From NCBI GenBank assembly GCA_944358305.1, contig CALVQK010000010.1, forward strand, positions 1-57,916: a stretch of 57,916 bases of DNA, written 5' to 3'. Source of the DNA: an uncultured Bacilli bacterium. Its GTDB lineage: Bacteria; Bacillota_I; Bacilli_A; RF39; UBA660. A program made the translations under genes and the position numbers. Positions 7,580-16,695 of the stretch are shown piece after piece. Below the pieces are notes generated by a model. It searched no databases, was not told the DNA's origin, and saw only the letters and a program-made list of their open reading frames with translations. Numbering within the stretch: the stretch's first letter is position 1; each line of letters opens with the position of its first letter.

Positions 7580-8803
7580 TTAAGAAATTTCAAATATTTT
7601 TTCAAGATTAAATTTAGGATCATCAATATTAGTATAAAGAGTAGCAAGAATATCCCCTTCTTTTATCTCTTCACCAATGTCCTTTTTAATAACTATTCCG
7701 GCATTATAATCTATTTTATCATCTTTGCTTTTACGGCCTGCTCCTAAACTTTCACTAAGTTTAGCAATTGCTAAAGCATTAATGTCTTTTAAAACTCCAT
7801 TCTTATTAGATTTTATATTATATATTTTAGCTTCTATATTTAGATTATCTATATCTCCATGTTGATATTTAACAAATTCTAAGAACTTATTTAAAGCTTT
7901 TCCATTTTCTAAATTTTCAGTAACTTCTTTTCTAGCTTCTTTTTCAGATATTCCTTTACCTAAAGATACCATTTTGCTAGCTAATTCAAGAGATAAATCT
8001 AAAAGTTCTCCTTTAACATTTCCTTTTAAAACATCTAGCGCTTCCATGACTTCTAATTTATTACCAATGTTATGTCCTAAAGGTCTATCCATATTAGATA
8101 TTACAGTTCTAACTTCTTTTTGATAATATGTACCAATTTTAATTAATAAACTAGATAAGCGCTCTGCTGCTTCTTTAGTTTTAATCAAAGCACCATTACC
8201 TACTTTAATATCTATAACTATTTTATCAGCACCGCCTGCTATTTTTTTACTCATAATACTACTAGCAATTAAAGGAATAGAGTTTGTTGTAGCAGTTACA
8301 TCACGTAGAGCATAGACCTTTTTATCTAAAGGTGCAAGGTCTTTAGTTTGACTAGTTACAACAATTGCAATATCTTTAGCTTGTTTTTTTATTTTTTCTT
8401 CGCTAAGATCAACAACAAAGCCAGGAATAGATTCTAATTTATCAATAGTACCACCTGTATAGCCTAAACCTCTTCCACTCATTTTGATAACTGGAATATT
8501 ACAACTTGCTACTAGAGGTGCTACTATTAAAGTAGTCTTATCGCCTACGCCTCCCGTTGAATGTTTATCGACTTTAATATCATCAATAAAACTTAAATCT
8601 AAAATATCGCCGCTTTTAATAAAAATATCAGTTAGAGCGAATATTTCACTATCACTCATATCATTAATACAAATAGCCATTAGAAAAGCACTCATTTGAT
8701 AGTCTTTAACTTCATCTTTTAAATATCCTAAAAAAATTGTTTCTAATTCTTCTTTTGTTAATTCATATTTGTTTGCTTTTTTACTTATTATATCTAATAT
8801 CAT
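7580..8803 (-). CDS. pdp: pyrimidine-nucleoside (thymidine) phosphorylase
   Basis: This cytoplasmic salvage enzyme splits thymidine or uridine with phosphate into base and (deoxy)ribose-1-phosphate. Its 407 residues carry the family signature (SGRGLGYTGGTIDKLESIPG, about 108-127), the phosphate-binding loop KHSTGGVGDKTTL (about 80-92), and a C-terminal lipoyl-like domain (IGEEIKEGDILATLYTN). It is about 25 residues shorter than the B. subtilis protein, with the missing part at the C-terminus. It appears to be transcribed alone and is followed by a clear terminator. Confidence 0.93.
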   Translation of the reverse strand: MILDIISKKANKYELTKEELETIFLGYLKDEVKDYQMSAFLMAICINDMSDSEIFALTDIFIKSGDILDLSFIDDIKVDKHSTGGVGDKTTLIVAPLVASCNIPVIKMSGRGLGYTGGTIDKLESIPGFVVDLSEEKIKKQAKDIAIVVTSQTKDLAPLDKKVYALRDVTATTNSIPLIASSIMSKKIAGGADKIVIDIKVGNGALIKTKEAAERLSSLLIKIGTYYQKEVRTVISNMDRPLGHNIGNKLEVMEALDVLKGNVKGELLDLSLELASKMVSLGKGISEKEARKEVTENLENGKALNKFLEFVKYQHGDIDNLNIEAKIYNIKSNKNGVLKDINALAIAKLSESLGAGRKSKDDKIDYNAGIVIKKDIGEEIKEGDILATLYTNIDDPKFNLEKIFEIS

Positions 8804-9025
8804 TAAGTATCACCTAACTTAATAATAATTAAAAGAAATTCAAATTACAAGAGTATTAACAACATTTTACATAGTACTAATTGTCTAGTTCAATAGTAAA
8901 TGGTTCTTGTTTTCTTCTACACTACCAGTGACGATGACACTAAAGTGTATTTATTTTTAATAGTATATATATATTACTAGGTAGCATATTATTTAAGTTA
9001 GTTTAATATTTCAAAGTTGTCAATT

Positions 9026-9059
9026 AAAAAGTAAGAGTCTATACGTCTAGCCTCTTACT
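9026..9059 (-). terminator. terminator after the XRE regulator
   Basis: The 8-bp stem (9030-9037 with 9052-9059) spans the stop codon of the regulator. Read on the minus strand it ends CTTACTTTTTAATT. Confidence 0.75.
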
Positions 9060-9395
9060 TATTAAATCTACCATCTTTTTAGGATCATCAATTATCATTT
9101 GATGAATAGAATCTAATTCACGGAGTCCCATGATAAACTCTATTTCTTCTAAAGCCATATTAGTAATTTTTTTATTCTTACCTTTTGGCTTAACTGGATT
9201 ATCATATCCTAAAAGATAATCAACATCTACATCCAAAACTTTTCCTAGTTTTGTTAGGGTATCCAAAGTTGGGACTCTCATGCCATTTTCATAACAACAA
9301 ATACTTACTTTTGTAACATTTACACGCTCGCCCAACTCGCGTTGCGTTAAGCCATTTGCTATACGCAACTCTTTTAAACGTTTACTTAAAAGCAT
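9039..9395 (-). CDS. XRE/Cro-type helix-turn-helix regulator
   Basis: The N-terminal 65 residues of this 118-residue DNA-binding protein are a textbook HTH_3 domain (RLKELRIANGLTQRELGERV, then VSICCYENGMRVPTLDTLTK and VDYLLGY). The C-terminal 50 residues are short and charged, probably for dimerisation. It is a single gene with its own sigma-A-type promoter (9427-9456) and terminator. The target is unknown. Autoregulation is likely because sequence around its promoter contains short dyads, but this is inference. Confidence 0.88.
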   Translation of the reverse strand: MLLSKRLKELRIANGLTQRELGERVNVTKVSICCYENGMRVPTLDTLTKLGKVLDVDVDYLLGYDNPVKPKGKNKKITNMALEEIEFIMGLRELDSIHQMIIDDPKKMVDLISKRLDV

Positions 9396-9426
9396 ATTTG
9401 TCTCTCCTTAATTAATTGTTTATTAA

Positions 9427-9456
9427 ACTATAAATCTTTTTTCTAACAAAAGTCAA
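9427..9456 (-). promoter_or_regulatory. sigma-A-type promoter of the XRE regulator
   Basis: On the minus strand, TTGACT (9451-9456) and TATAGT (9427-9432) are 18 bp apart, followed by GGAGAGA before the ATG at 9395. Confidence 0.65.
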
Positions 9457-9496
9457 CCGTTATTGGCAAATTATTGAAAAATAAGTGAAAAAATGA

Positions 9497-9844
9497 CTAA
9501 TTATCGATATTTTCGACATCGTCTTTTTTCTTATTTGACAGAAAAGTTACTTTATCAGCGACTACTTCTAAAAAGTATCTTGTGCCTTCATCGGTCTTAA
9601 TAATATTGCTTTGAAGACGGCCTCTAATACCAACAATATCACCAACTTTGCAATATTCTTTTGTTAGTTTGGCCTTTTCTTCCCAAAGGGTACAATTTAT
9701 AAAGTCAGTTTCATATACTCCGTCCATATTTTTAAAAGAACGTGGTACTGCTAAAGAAATAGTTCCTACTTTTTTACCAGTTTCTGTTTCTTTTATATCA
9801 ATATCTTTGGTTAGGCGGCCAACTAAAATTAAACTGTTTAACAT
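9497..9844 (-). CDS. ssb: short single-stranded DNA-binding protein (SsbB-like)
   Basis: This OB-fold protein of 115 residues has the typical start MLNSLILVGRLTKDIDIKET and core motifs FINCTLWEEKAK and GDIVGIRGRLQS. It ends ...KKKDDVENIDN and lacks both the long linker and the acidic DDDxPF tip that recruits partner proteins. In size it matches the B. subtilis competence-type SsbB rather than the essential SsbA. It is monocistronic and not flanked by rpsF or rpsR, which also argues for a secondary SSB. Confidence 0.9.
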   Translation of the reverse strand: MLNSLILVGRLTKDIDIKETETGKKVGTISLAVPRSFKNMDGVYETDFINCTLWEEKAKLTKEYCKVGDIVGIRGRLQSNIIKTDEGTRYFLEVVADKVTFLSNKKKDDVENIDN

Positions 9845-9895
9845 CTAATTCCTCCTTTCGCCCTTAAAGTAACATAGAATAAATTTAAGCGCAAA

Positions 9896-9937
9896 AGTAA
9901 AAAACTGGGAATTCATTAATATTTTAGCCCAGTTTTT
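9896..9937 (-). terminator. terminator of the suf operon
   Basis: Arms AAAACTGGG (9901-9909) and CCCAGTTTT (9928-9936) form a 9-bp stem. The minus strand continues TTTTTTACTTTT. It is A/T-symmetric and could also act on the plus strand. Confidence 0.8.
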
Positions 9938-9996
9938 CAAAATTCATACGTGCAATTTAATAAATTGACTAGCTATTTGGGGAGCAATTTAGTAAA

Positions 9997-11307
9997 TTAC
10001 AAGTTTTTTTTCAAAAGTTGATTTAACTCAACAGCATATTCCATTGGTAGTTCTTTTCTAAATTCTTCAAGGAAGCCTAGGATTATTAATTCTTCACATT
10101 TATCTTTAGGTATTCCTTTACTTTCTAAATAAAAGATACTTTCATCACTTATTTTAGAAACAGTTGCTTCATGTTCAATAGTACTAGTAGTATTAGAGAC
10201 TATATTTGTAGGAATGGTATCACTAATACTATCTTTATCTAGTATTAAAGTGTCGCATTTTATCATGCTATAAGAGTTAGTTGCATCCTCTTTTAGTTTT
10301 ACATCGCCTCTATAAGTAGCATTACCTCCATCTCGAGCGATACTTTTAGAAACTATTTTACTAGATGTATTTTTACCAAGATGGATCATCCTTGCTCCTG
10401 TATCTTGAATTTGATTATTTGAGGCAACACTTATAGTTATACAAGTACCAGATGAATTATCACCCTTTAAAATACAACAAGGGTATTTCATAGTTAGTTT
10501 ACTTCCTATATTACCATCAATCCATTCCATAGTACCATCTTCTTCAACTAAAGCTCTTTTGGTAACTAAGTTATAAACATTAGGAGCCCAATTTTGAATA
10601 GTAGTATAACGACACTTACTTCTTTTACCTACATATATTTCTACAACAGCAGCATGAAGTGAAGAAGTAGCATAAGTTGGTGCTGTACACCCTTCGATAT
10701 AGTGAAGTTCACTATCATCATCAACAATAATTAGTGTCCTTTCAAATTGACCCATGCCTTTACTATTAATTCTAAAGTAACTTTGAAGAGGCCTTTCTAA
10801 TTTTGTATGAGGGGGAATATAGATGAAACTACCGCCTGAGAAGACGGCACCATTTAAGCTAGCATATAGATTATCATTATTTTTAACAATTTTACCAAAA
10901 TATTTTTTGACTAAATCAGGATATTCTTTAATAGCATTATCAATAGATGTAAAGATTACTTTCTTATCCACAAGTTCTTTAATCATATTATGATATATTA
11001 CTTCACTTTCATACTGGACTCCCATACCGTCCATGTATCTTTCACTTTCTAAAACACCAAGATTATCTAGTTCACTTTTAATAGGTTTTAAAACTTTATT
11101 CCAATCATCCGTTAATTCATCAGTAGTACTTTTATAATAGATAATATCATCAAAGTTTAGATTAAACTCTGGACCAAATGGTAACTTTTTATTTGTTTTA
11201 GTAAAGTATTCATACGACTGTAACCGATAATCTTTTACCCAAGATGCTTCTTTTTTATGTTCTGATATTTTTAAAATATTATCTTTAGTTAGTCCTTTAA
11301 TCTCCAC
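9997..11307 (-). CDS. sufB: Fe-S cluster assembly scaffold SufB
   Basis: SufB (436 residues) forms the SufBC2D scaffold on which Fe-S clusters are built from SufS/SufU-derived sulfur. Seen here are the N-terminal helical SufBD domain, VFSGGSFIYIPPHTKLERPL near residues 150-170, the right-handed beta-helix core (SSLHAAVVEIYVG, YTTIQNWAPNVYNLVTKRA), and the C-terminal SDESIFYLESKGI. Length is slightly under the usual 460. Its 5' end overlaps sufU by 11 bp, so the two are translationally coupled. It is the last gene of the operon. Confidence 0.95.
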   Translation of the reverse strand: MEIKGLTKDNILKISEHKKEASWVKDYRLQSYEYFTKTNKKLPFGPEFNLNFDDIIYYKSTTDELTDDWNKVLKPIKSELDNLGVLESERYMDGMGVQYESEVIYHNMIKELVDKKVIFTSIDNAIKEYPDLVKKYFGKIVKNNDNLYASLNGAVFSGGSFIYIPPHTKLERPLQSYFRINSKGMGQFERTLIIVDDDSELHYIEGCTAPTYATSSLHAAVVEIYVGKRSKCRYTTIQNWAPNVYNLVTKRALVEEDGTMEWIDGNIGSKLTMKYPCCILKGDNSSGTCITISVASNNQIQDTGARMIHLGKNTSSKIVSKSIARDGGNATYRGDVKLKEDATNSYSMIKCDTLILDKDSISDTIPTNIVSNTTSTIEHEATVSKISDESIFYLESKGIPKDKCEELIILGFLEEFRKELPMEYAVELNQLLKKNL

Positions 11308-11728
11308 TTTCTTCCTCCTTTAGAATCTTATTTATTGTATCGACAGGAAGAAGAGCGCAATGTTTTCTATTTGGTTGCATATAGATGGTATCATATGCCA
11401 TTAGTTCCCCTAAAAGTTCTTCATCATATGGCTTTTCAGCGATTAAGTTTTCATAATTTTTTATTAACTCTTTAACTTCTTCAACAGTTTTACCTATTAT
11501 TTTTCGCAAGAAAATAGAAGTTGCAGAAGTTGAAATAGCACAAGCTTCGCCATCAAAGTTAGCATCAACAACAATTCCTTCTTCTATTTTTAGTTCAATG
11601 TCAATATTATCAATACAAGATTCATTATTCGTATTAGCTTTTTTATAGCCATTTTCGTTTTTTAATCCTTTATGAAAAGGACTATTATAATTATCTAGTA
11701 TTATTTCTCTTTTTAAATCTCCATCCAT
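11297..11728 (-). CDS. sufU: SufU sulfur-transfer protein
   Basis: This is a 143-residue zinc-dependent sulfurtransferase that accepts sulfur from SufS in Gram-positive bacteria. It keeps the three Cys positions expected for SufU: Cys in NNESCIDNIDIEL, the DGEACAISTSATSIFL loop, and Cys near the end in NRKHCALLPVDTI. The Asp of FDGEAC is also present. It lies between sufS and sufB in the usual order. The start ATG is 14 bp downstream of sufS. Confidence 0.93.
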   Translation of the reverse strand: MDGDLKREIILDNYNSPFHKGLKNENGYKKANTNNESCIDNIDIELKIEEGIVVDANFDGEACAISTSATSIFLRKIIGKTVEEVKELIKNYENLIAEKPYDEELLGELMAYDTIYMQPNRKHCALLPVDTINKILKEEESGD

Positions 11729-11742
11729 AATACCAATCCTTT

Positions 11743-12948
11743 CTATAGTATTACTTTAAATAAATCATCACTTTTCTCTAAAACTTCTATTAACTTATCT
11801 ATTTCTTCTTTAGTATTATAGAAATATAAACTTATTCTACAAGTATTTTTAATATTTATTTCATCTTTTAAGATTTTTGCACAGTGGTTTCCAGCTCTTA
11901 CACAAATATTATAATGATCTAAGTAAATAGCCGTATCTTGGCTGAATATTCCTTCTAGGTTAAATGCTAAAACACCACTATCAGTACTCTTATTATATAG
12001 TATTACCTTAGGATTTTTCTCTAATTTAGAGACAAGATATTTTTTTAGTTCTTTTTCATACTCATAAATTTTATCCATACCAACAGACTCTAAATACTCT
12101 ATCGCTTTTCCTAATCCTATTACTTCAGCGATAGGAGGTGTTCCTGCTTCAAATCTTGTAGGAATGCTTTTATATTCAACTTCTCCTGTTACTTCGAAGT
12201 ATTGATTCATACCACCGCCAAATTCAATAGGAGCCATTTTTTCTAGATATTCAGTTTTACCATATAATACACCTACGCCAGTTGGTCCTAGCATTTTATG
12301 ACCTGAAAATGTTAAGAAGTCAATATCATCTAAAGTAACATCAGTTTTCATATGAGGAACACTTTGGGCACCGTCTACTACTAAGATTATGTTATTGGCA
12401 TGAGCTATTTTGCTTATTTTATTAATATCTCTAACATCTCCTACGACATTAGTAATAGTAGTGACTGATATTACTTTAGTATTTTTAGTAATTGTGTCTT
12501 TTAAATTATCTATAGTTAATTCATGATTATCATTTAAAGGAATATATTTTATTTTAATATTTTTTATTTTTGCTAGTTCTAACCATGGTAAGACATTTGA
12601 AGCATGCTCACTTTTAGTAAGTAGCACTTCATCACCTTCATTTAAATAATTCATCATAAAACCAAATACTATTTTATTTAGGCCATCGGTAGCACCACTA
12701 GTGAAAACTATTTCGTTAGGACTTTTAGCGCCAATAAATTTAGCTACTTTATTTCTAACTTCTTCATAGGCATTACTAGCTTCAAGAGAAATTTTATAGT
12801 CTCCTCTATGAATATTAGCACCGTAATTATAATAATAGTCATTCATCGCTTCAATAACACATTTTGGCTTTAGAGTTGTCGCACCATTATCAAAGTAAAT
12901 TATATCATTTTTTAAAATAGGAAAATCTTCACGATTAATAATAATCAC
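11743..12948 (-). CDS. sufS: cysteine desulfurase SufS
   Basis: This PLP-dependent enzyme (401 residues) takes sulfur from cysteine. The PLP lysine lies in FLTFSGHKMLGPTGVGVLYG (about residues 210-230), the N-terminal strand has YFDNGATTLKP, and the catalytic-loop Cys is in VRAGNHCAKI (about 350), as expected for group II desulfurases. Full length. Upstream in the operon comes the DUF84 NTPase gene, 12 bp away. Confidence 0.95.
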   Translation of the reverse strand: MIIINREDFPILKNDIIYFDNGATTLKPKCVIEAMNDYYYNYGANIHRGDYKISLEASNAYEEVRNKVAKFIGAKSPNEIVFTSGATDGLNKIVFGFMMNYLNEGDEVLLTKSEHASNVLPWLELAKIKNIKIKYIPLNDNHELTIDNLKDTITKNTKVISVTTITNVVGDVRDINKISKIAHANNIILVVDGAQSVPHMKTDVTLDDIDFLTFSGHKMLGPTGVGVLYGKTEYLEKMAPIEFGGGMNQYFEVTGEVEYKSIPTRFEAGTPPIAEVIGLGKAIEYLESVGMDKIYEYEKELKKYLVSKLEKNPKVILYNKSTDSGVLAFNLEGIFSQDTAIYLDHYNICVRAGNHCAKILKDEINIKNTCRISLYFYNTKEEIDKLIEVLEKSDDLFKVIL

Positions 12949-12960
12949 CTCCTTAATAAT

Positions 12961-13500
12961 TTAGTGTTTTTTATCATTCCAAACTTTATTAATATGTTGG
13001 GTAAGAGCCATAATAAAAGCTTCTTTTGTTAAATCTATTCTGCTAATTACGTTATTAGTTAAAAAACTAATACCACCTTTGCTGCTTCTTAAATCATTTT
13101 CTTGAAATATTTTATCCATAACTTTTCCTAAATCAGTTGAAATAATTTCATCTACAAATTTATCAGGAACTGGAAATGATGAAGAGGTTCCCCAACTTTC
13201 ATATCCATATTTGTCTTTTATTACAGCAATGTTAATTATAACCCATTTACCTAATAAATTAGTTATACCTGATTCTATACCTAGAAAATACTCTGCTTGT
13301 ATATTTTTTTCTTTGGCATATTTCATTAAATTATCAACTCTATTTCTAGCACCTTCGTATATTTCATTATTTACAGGTTCTTCTCCTACATTTGAAGATA
13401 CTGGAATACCAGAAATTTCAAACTCTTTAAAATAATTTTCAAAGGCTTCTTTAGCACCTTGTATTTTTCCTGGATTTTTAGTTCCTATCAAAATTTTCAT
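12961..13500 (-). CDS. DUF84 / YjjX-type non-canonical purine NTP phosphatase
   Basis: The 179-residue protein fits the YjjX family, which hydrolyses ITP and XTP and so keeps damaged purines out of nucleic acids. Landmarks are the MKILIGTKNPGKIQGAKEAF start with the phosphate-binding TKNPGK, EEPVNNEIYEGARNR, and YFLGIESGI. It is placed inside the suf operon, 4 bp after sufD and 12 bp before sufS, an arrangement with no obvious pathway link. The reading frame is intact. Confidence 0.85.
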   Translation of the reverse strand: MKILIGTKNPGKIQGAKEAFENYFKEFEISGIPVSSNVGEEPVNNEIYEGARNRVDNLMKYAKEKNIQAEYFLGIESGITNLLGKWVIINIAVIKDKYGYESWGTSSSFPVPDKFVDEIISTDLGKVMDKIFQENDLRSSKGGISFLTNNVISRIDLTKEAFIMALTQHINKVWNDKKH

Positions 13501-13504
13501 ATTT

Positions 13505-14200
13505 TTAGCTCCTCATTACTTTATTTAAAAGCATATCTAGTATATTTTCATACTCTTTTGGTAAGTCTACTAATTTCATAAAACCAGAAAGTAATAAATT
13601 AAATGCTTCTTTTCTACTTATGCCTTTAGTCTCTAAATAAAATAGTGACTTTTCATCAAAAGGTCCTGTATAGGCAGAATGATTGGCAACAGAATCAAAC
13701 TCATCGATAAAGAGATTTGGTTCTATTAGACTTTTACCATCATCTAAATTAATTATTCGACTACTCTGATTACATATTGAACCTATCATACCCTTTTTAA
13801 TATAGCCATTAACACTAAACTTTAAATCTCCCTTTAGATAACTAATACCATGACAGATTAAATTACTAGTAGTATCTTTACTTTCATGATAAGCGTTTAT
13901 AGTATTAGTTATCTTTTTATCTGTTATCGTCATAAGATAGAAATCTAATTTAGCATTATTATATATATTAGCATTTATAGTAATATTTTCAGTAGTTATA
14001 TTATAAATAGTTGCCTTTTTAAAGATATTAAAATCTACTCTTATATTATTTTTAGTTACAAGATATAATTTTACATTATCACTTTCAATATTAATGGTAG
14101 TATCTTTATCTAGTTCTAGTTTAAAAGTACCTTCTTTATCATAACTTTTAGTACTATCTAGTAATATATTATTCATGATTTTCACTAGACTCCACTTCAT
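13505..14200 (-). CDS. sufD: compact SufD-like scaffold protein
   Basis: At about 231 residues this is roughly half the usual SufD length. The N-terminal helical domain appears to be missing. What remains is a beta-helix-like core with many Ile/Asn repeats and the conserved C-terminal part: EFDSVANHSAYTGPFDEKS carries the His seen in the SufD metal-binding region, and SLFYLETKGISRKEAFNLLL matches the SufB/D C-terminal helix. Its start overlaps the sufC end by up to 32 bp, with an alternative ATG at 14176 (MNNILLDS). Position after sufC supports SufD. Confidence 0.82.
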   Translation of the reverse strand: MKWSLVKIMNNILLDSTKSYDKEGTFKLELDKDTTINIESDNVKLYLVTKNNIRVDFNIFKKATIYNITTENITINANIYNNAKLDFYLMTITDKKITNTINAYHESKDTTSNLICHGISYLKGDLKFSVNGYIKKGMIGSICNQSSRIINLDDGKSLIEPNLFIDEFDSVANHSAYTGPFDEKSLFYLETKGISRKEAFNLLLSGFMKLVDLPKEYENILDMLLNKVMRS

Positions 14201-14933
14201 TTACCCCATTATAGCCAGTTTTTTCTATTTGTTTAGCAAGAGTTATATCTCCTGTTTTAATTATTTTGCCATCTTCCATTTGGTGAACAAAATCTGGTTT
14301 AATTAAATCTAGAACTCTACTATAGTGAGTAATAATTAAAACGCTTGTATCTTTATTTACTTTTAAGTAGTCATTAATATTTTTTGCTACTATCTTTAAA
14401 CTATCTACATCTAAGCCGCTATCTAACTCATCTAAAATTATAAAGCTTGGTTCTAAAAGCTTTAGGCCTAAGACTTCATTTTTCTTTCTTTCTCCTCCAG
14501 ATAAACCTTTGTTTATTCCTCTATGCATGGTATCTTTTGGAAGAGATAGGGAATCAATTTCTTTTTTCATCTTACTAATAAAGGTATATAGATTAGTATC
14601 ATTACTACCTCTTTCTTTTAAGGCTGTTCTTAAAGCTTCACTATTACTTACACCATCAATAATGGATGGATCTTGCATAAGTAAATAGACACCACTTCTT
14701 GCTATTTCATCAGTAGTTAAATCATTTAGAATTTTATTATTATAAGTGATGGTACCATTAGTAATAATATAATCTGGATGATGCATTATTACTTTTGATA
14801 AGGTGCTTTTACCTACTCCATTAGGTCCCATAATAGCATGAATTTCTCCAGGTTTAATTGTTAGAGAAAAATCTTTTAAAATTTCTTTACTAGTATCTTT
14901 TGTTAATACATTAAGTTTATCTATTACAAACAT
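14169..14933 (-). CDS. sufC: Fe-S assembly ATPase SufC
   Basis: SufC is an ABC-type ATPase that drives conformational change of the SufBCD complex. Walker A is GPNGVGKST (about 36-44), the signature is GLSGGERKKNEVLGL, Walker B is FIILDELDSGLD and the H-loop is IITHYSR. I place the start at the ATG of MFVIDKLNV (14933), preceded by AAAGGGTGATATTT. A slightly longer frame begins at 14942. It is the first gene of the suf operon. Confidence 0.95.
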   Translation of the reverse strand: MFVIDKLNVLTKDTSKEILKDFSLTIKPGEIHAIMGPNGVGKSTLSKVIMHHPDYIITNGTITYNNKILNDLTTDEIARSGVYLLMQDPSIIDGVSNSEALRTALKERGSNDTNLYTFISKMKKEIDSLSLPKDTMHRGINKGLSGGERKKNEVLGLKLLEPSFIILDELDSGLDVDSLKIVAKNINDYLKVNKDTSVLIITHYSRVLDLIKPDFVHQMEDGKIIKTGDITLAKQIEKTGYNGVNEVESSENHE

Positions 14934-14997
14934 AAATATCACCCTTTCTAATTATATGATAACTTCACTTGTTTTACTTGCTTATTGTAACATATAA

Positions 14998-15026
14998 TTG
15001 CTTATATTTAAAGGTTTTGATAAAAT
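14998..15026 (+). promoter_or_regulatory. promoter of the 15053 gene
   Basis: TTGCTT (14998-15003) and TAAAAT (15021-15026) are 17 bp apart, followed by a GAAAGGTAGTG ribosome site. The -35 box is a weak match. Confidence 0.45.
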
Positions 15027-15052
15027 AATAATGGTAGAAAGGTAGTGTTTTT

Positions 15053-15715
15053 ATGAGCAGTAGAAAAAAGATGAATAGTTTAATGTTAGGACAAGCATTG
15101 CTCTTTGGTATTATCATTGTTTTTTTTGGTTTTATTATTGTTAGAGAGAAAGTCCCTAGTTTAAAATCTAAAACTACAGAAGAAGATATTAATGCTTATT
15201 ATGAAGAAAATTATGGCAACTTAGATGTTAGACCTGGAGACTTTGTATATAATGAAGATGATAATAGTTATAGCATTACCTATTATGATAAAGATTATAA
15301 AGATTTAAACTTTACTATTACTTCTACTAATAACAAAATTACAGATAATTATGAGGATAATTTTGTAAAAGGTAAAAGTGTTATAGAAAAATCTACTGAT
15401 CTAGTTTTAGAAAAATATAATGAGATTTTTAAAAATACAAATTATCAAAATATAAAAGTTGAGTTTAAAGATTTAGATAAATATAATGAGGCGGAAGTTA
15501 TAGACATTTTAGAAGGTAATGTTTATAATACGGGTTATTACTCTGTTAGTTATTATGTTAAAGTTGATAGTTTAGATGATATTTATCTTAATAACTTAAT
15601 TAATAGTTTTAATACAATAGCTTTAAATAATGGTTTAGTTACAAATAATTATAGTGTTACTTTTGATAATAATGGTATAATAAGGATAGTTGAAGGAGGA
15701 GATTTTAATGAATGA
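15053..15715 (+). CDS. membrane-anchored secreted protein of unknown function
   Basis: The 220-residue product has a basic N-terminus, one hydrophobic segment (about 13-32) and an extracytoplasmic domain rich in Asp, Asn and Tyr. A repeated pattern of short beta strands (YNEDDNSYSITYYDKDYKD) suggests a small secreted fold. No family recognised. It overlaps the HIT gene start by 8 bp and is divergent from the suf operon. Confidence 0.75.
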   Translation: MSSRKKMNSLMLGQALLFGIIIVFFGFIIVREKVPSLKSKTTEEDINAYYEENYGNLDVRPGDFVYNEDDNSYSITYYDKDYKDLNFTITSTNNKITDNYEDNFVKGKSVIEKSTDLVLEKYNEIFKNTNYQNIKVEFKDLDKYNEAEVIDILEGNVYNTGYYSVSYYVKVDSLDDIYLNNLINSFNTIALNNGLVTNNYSVTFDNNGIIRIVEGGDFNE

Positions 15716-16106
15716 TTGTTTATTCTGTAAAATAATTAATGGAGATATTCCGTCTTATACTGTTTATGAAGATGATAAAGTTAAAGCATTTTTAGATGTT
15801 AATCCTAATAGTGATGGTCATGTTTTAGTAATACCTAAAGAACATTATGAAAATTTATTTGAAACACAAAATGAAATTATTATTTATATGATAGATACTA
15901 TTAAAACTAAAATATATCCTATATTAAAAGAAAAGCTTAATATAGATGGTCTTACTATTTGTCAAAATAATTATTATGGTCAAGATGTTAAACACTTTCA
16001 TATACATTTAATTCCTAGATATAATGGTGATAGCTTTAAATGTAGTTTTGATAAGAATGAAGTTAGTGATGTAAAAGATGTTTATGAAAAATTAAAAGCT
16101 GAGTAG
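15708..16106 (+). CDS. HIT-family nucleotide hydrolase
   Basis: Histidine-triad proteins hydrolyse nucleoside phosphoramidates or adenylated substrates. The triad HFHIHLIPR sits near residue 100, and the N-terminal CLFCKIINGDIPS carries two cysteines (CxxC) that can bind zinc with a later His. The length (132 residues from MNDCLFCK) is normal. The start is set by AGGAGGAGATTTTA immediately before ATG at 15708 and overlaps the end of the previous gene. Confidence 0.93.
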   Translation: MNDCLFCKIINGDIPSYTVYEDDKVKAFLDVNPNSDGHVLVIPKEHYENLFETQNEIIIYMIDTIKTKIYPILKEKLNIDGLTICQNNYYGQDVKHFHIHLIPRYNGDSFKCSFDKNEVSDVKDVYEKLKAE

Positions 16107-16132
16107 AGATTTATTCTTTACTCAGTTTTTTT
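16099..16132 (+). terminator. terminator after the HIT gene
   Basis: CTGAGTA (16099-16105) pairs with TACTCAG (16119-16125), followed by seven T residues. Confidence 0.8.
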
Positions 16133-16649
16133 ATTTTATGAAGAAACTAAAAACGAAGTCAGTGATTATTAATATTAAAAGTATTATAGAAATAAATTTA
16201 GGTATTCTTTCTATAAATTTATCTGTTAAAGGCTTTACTATATATAAAAATATTAGGCAAGCGACACCCCAACCTAAACTTACTTCTAAAGCTATATATT
16301 TACCGAAGTTAAATTTTAAATCAGTATAATCCCAAAAACTTTTATGAAAAATAAATTCTGTTAAGTATCCTCCTATTAGTTCTAATACAGTTAATATTAT
16401 TGTAATTGCTAAAAATAATATAACTATTTTTAGAGGCCTATTTAATTTTATTCTATTAAAAACTAATCTTGTTAAAAAAATCATAATAATCACACCAAAA
16501 CCATATATAGGCATCCAAGGGCCATAAAAAGGATTATTAGTTAGATTACCTGTAGTTACTAAATGCATTACATTTTCAAATAGAAAGCCAAAAAAAGAAA
16601 ATAAAAGAAAGTTATTTAAATAATAATATAGATTCTTTTTTGCTAGCAT
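16131..16649 (-). CDS. CmpB-type (PF06541-like) membrane protein
   Basis: This is a predicted inner-membrane protein of 172 residues with about five helices. It matches the 'putative ABC transporter type IV' family by the N-terminal FGFLFENVMHL and the NNPFYGPWMPIYGFGV motif, followed by the helix-turn LELIGGYLTEFIFHKSFWDYT. Its biochemical role is unknown in any organism I know of. The start at 16649 follows AGAGGTGAGGATA. The longer frame, to 16742, runs through a terminator and lacks a ribosome site. Confidence 0.8.
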   Translation of the reverse strand: MLAKKNLYYYLNNFLLFSFFGFLFENVMHLVTTGNLTNNPFYGPWMPIYGFGVIIMIFLTRLVFNRIKLNRPLKIVILFLAITIILTVLELIGGYLTEFIFHKSFWDYTDLKFNFGKYIALEVSLGWGVACLIFLYIVKPLTDKFIERIPKFISIILLILIITDFVFSFFIK

Positions 16650-16695
16650 TATCCTCACCTCTTTGTTATTATTTCCAAATATTTTTTTATAATAC

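Noticed and set aside
8930-8955. Short palindrome ACACTAAAGTGT near 8938-8949
   Set aside because: Too short and without T tract or nearby promoter to assign a role.
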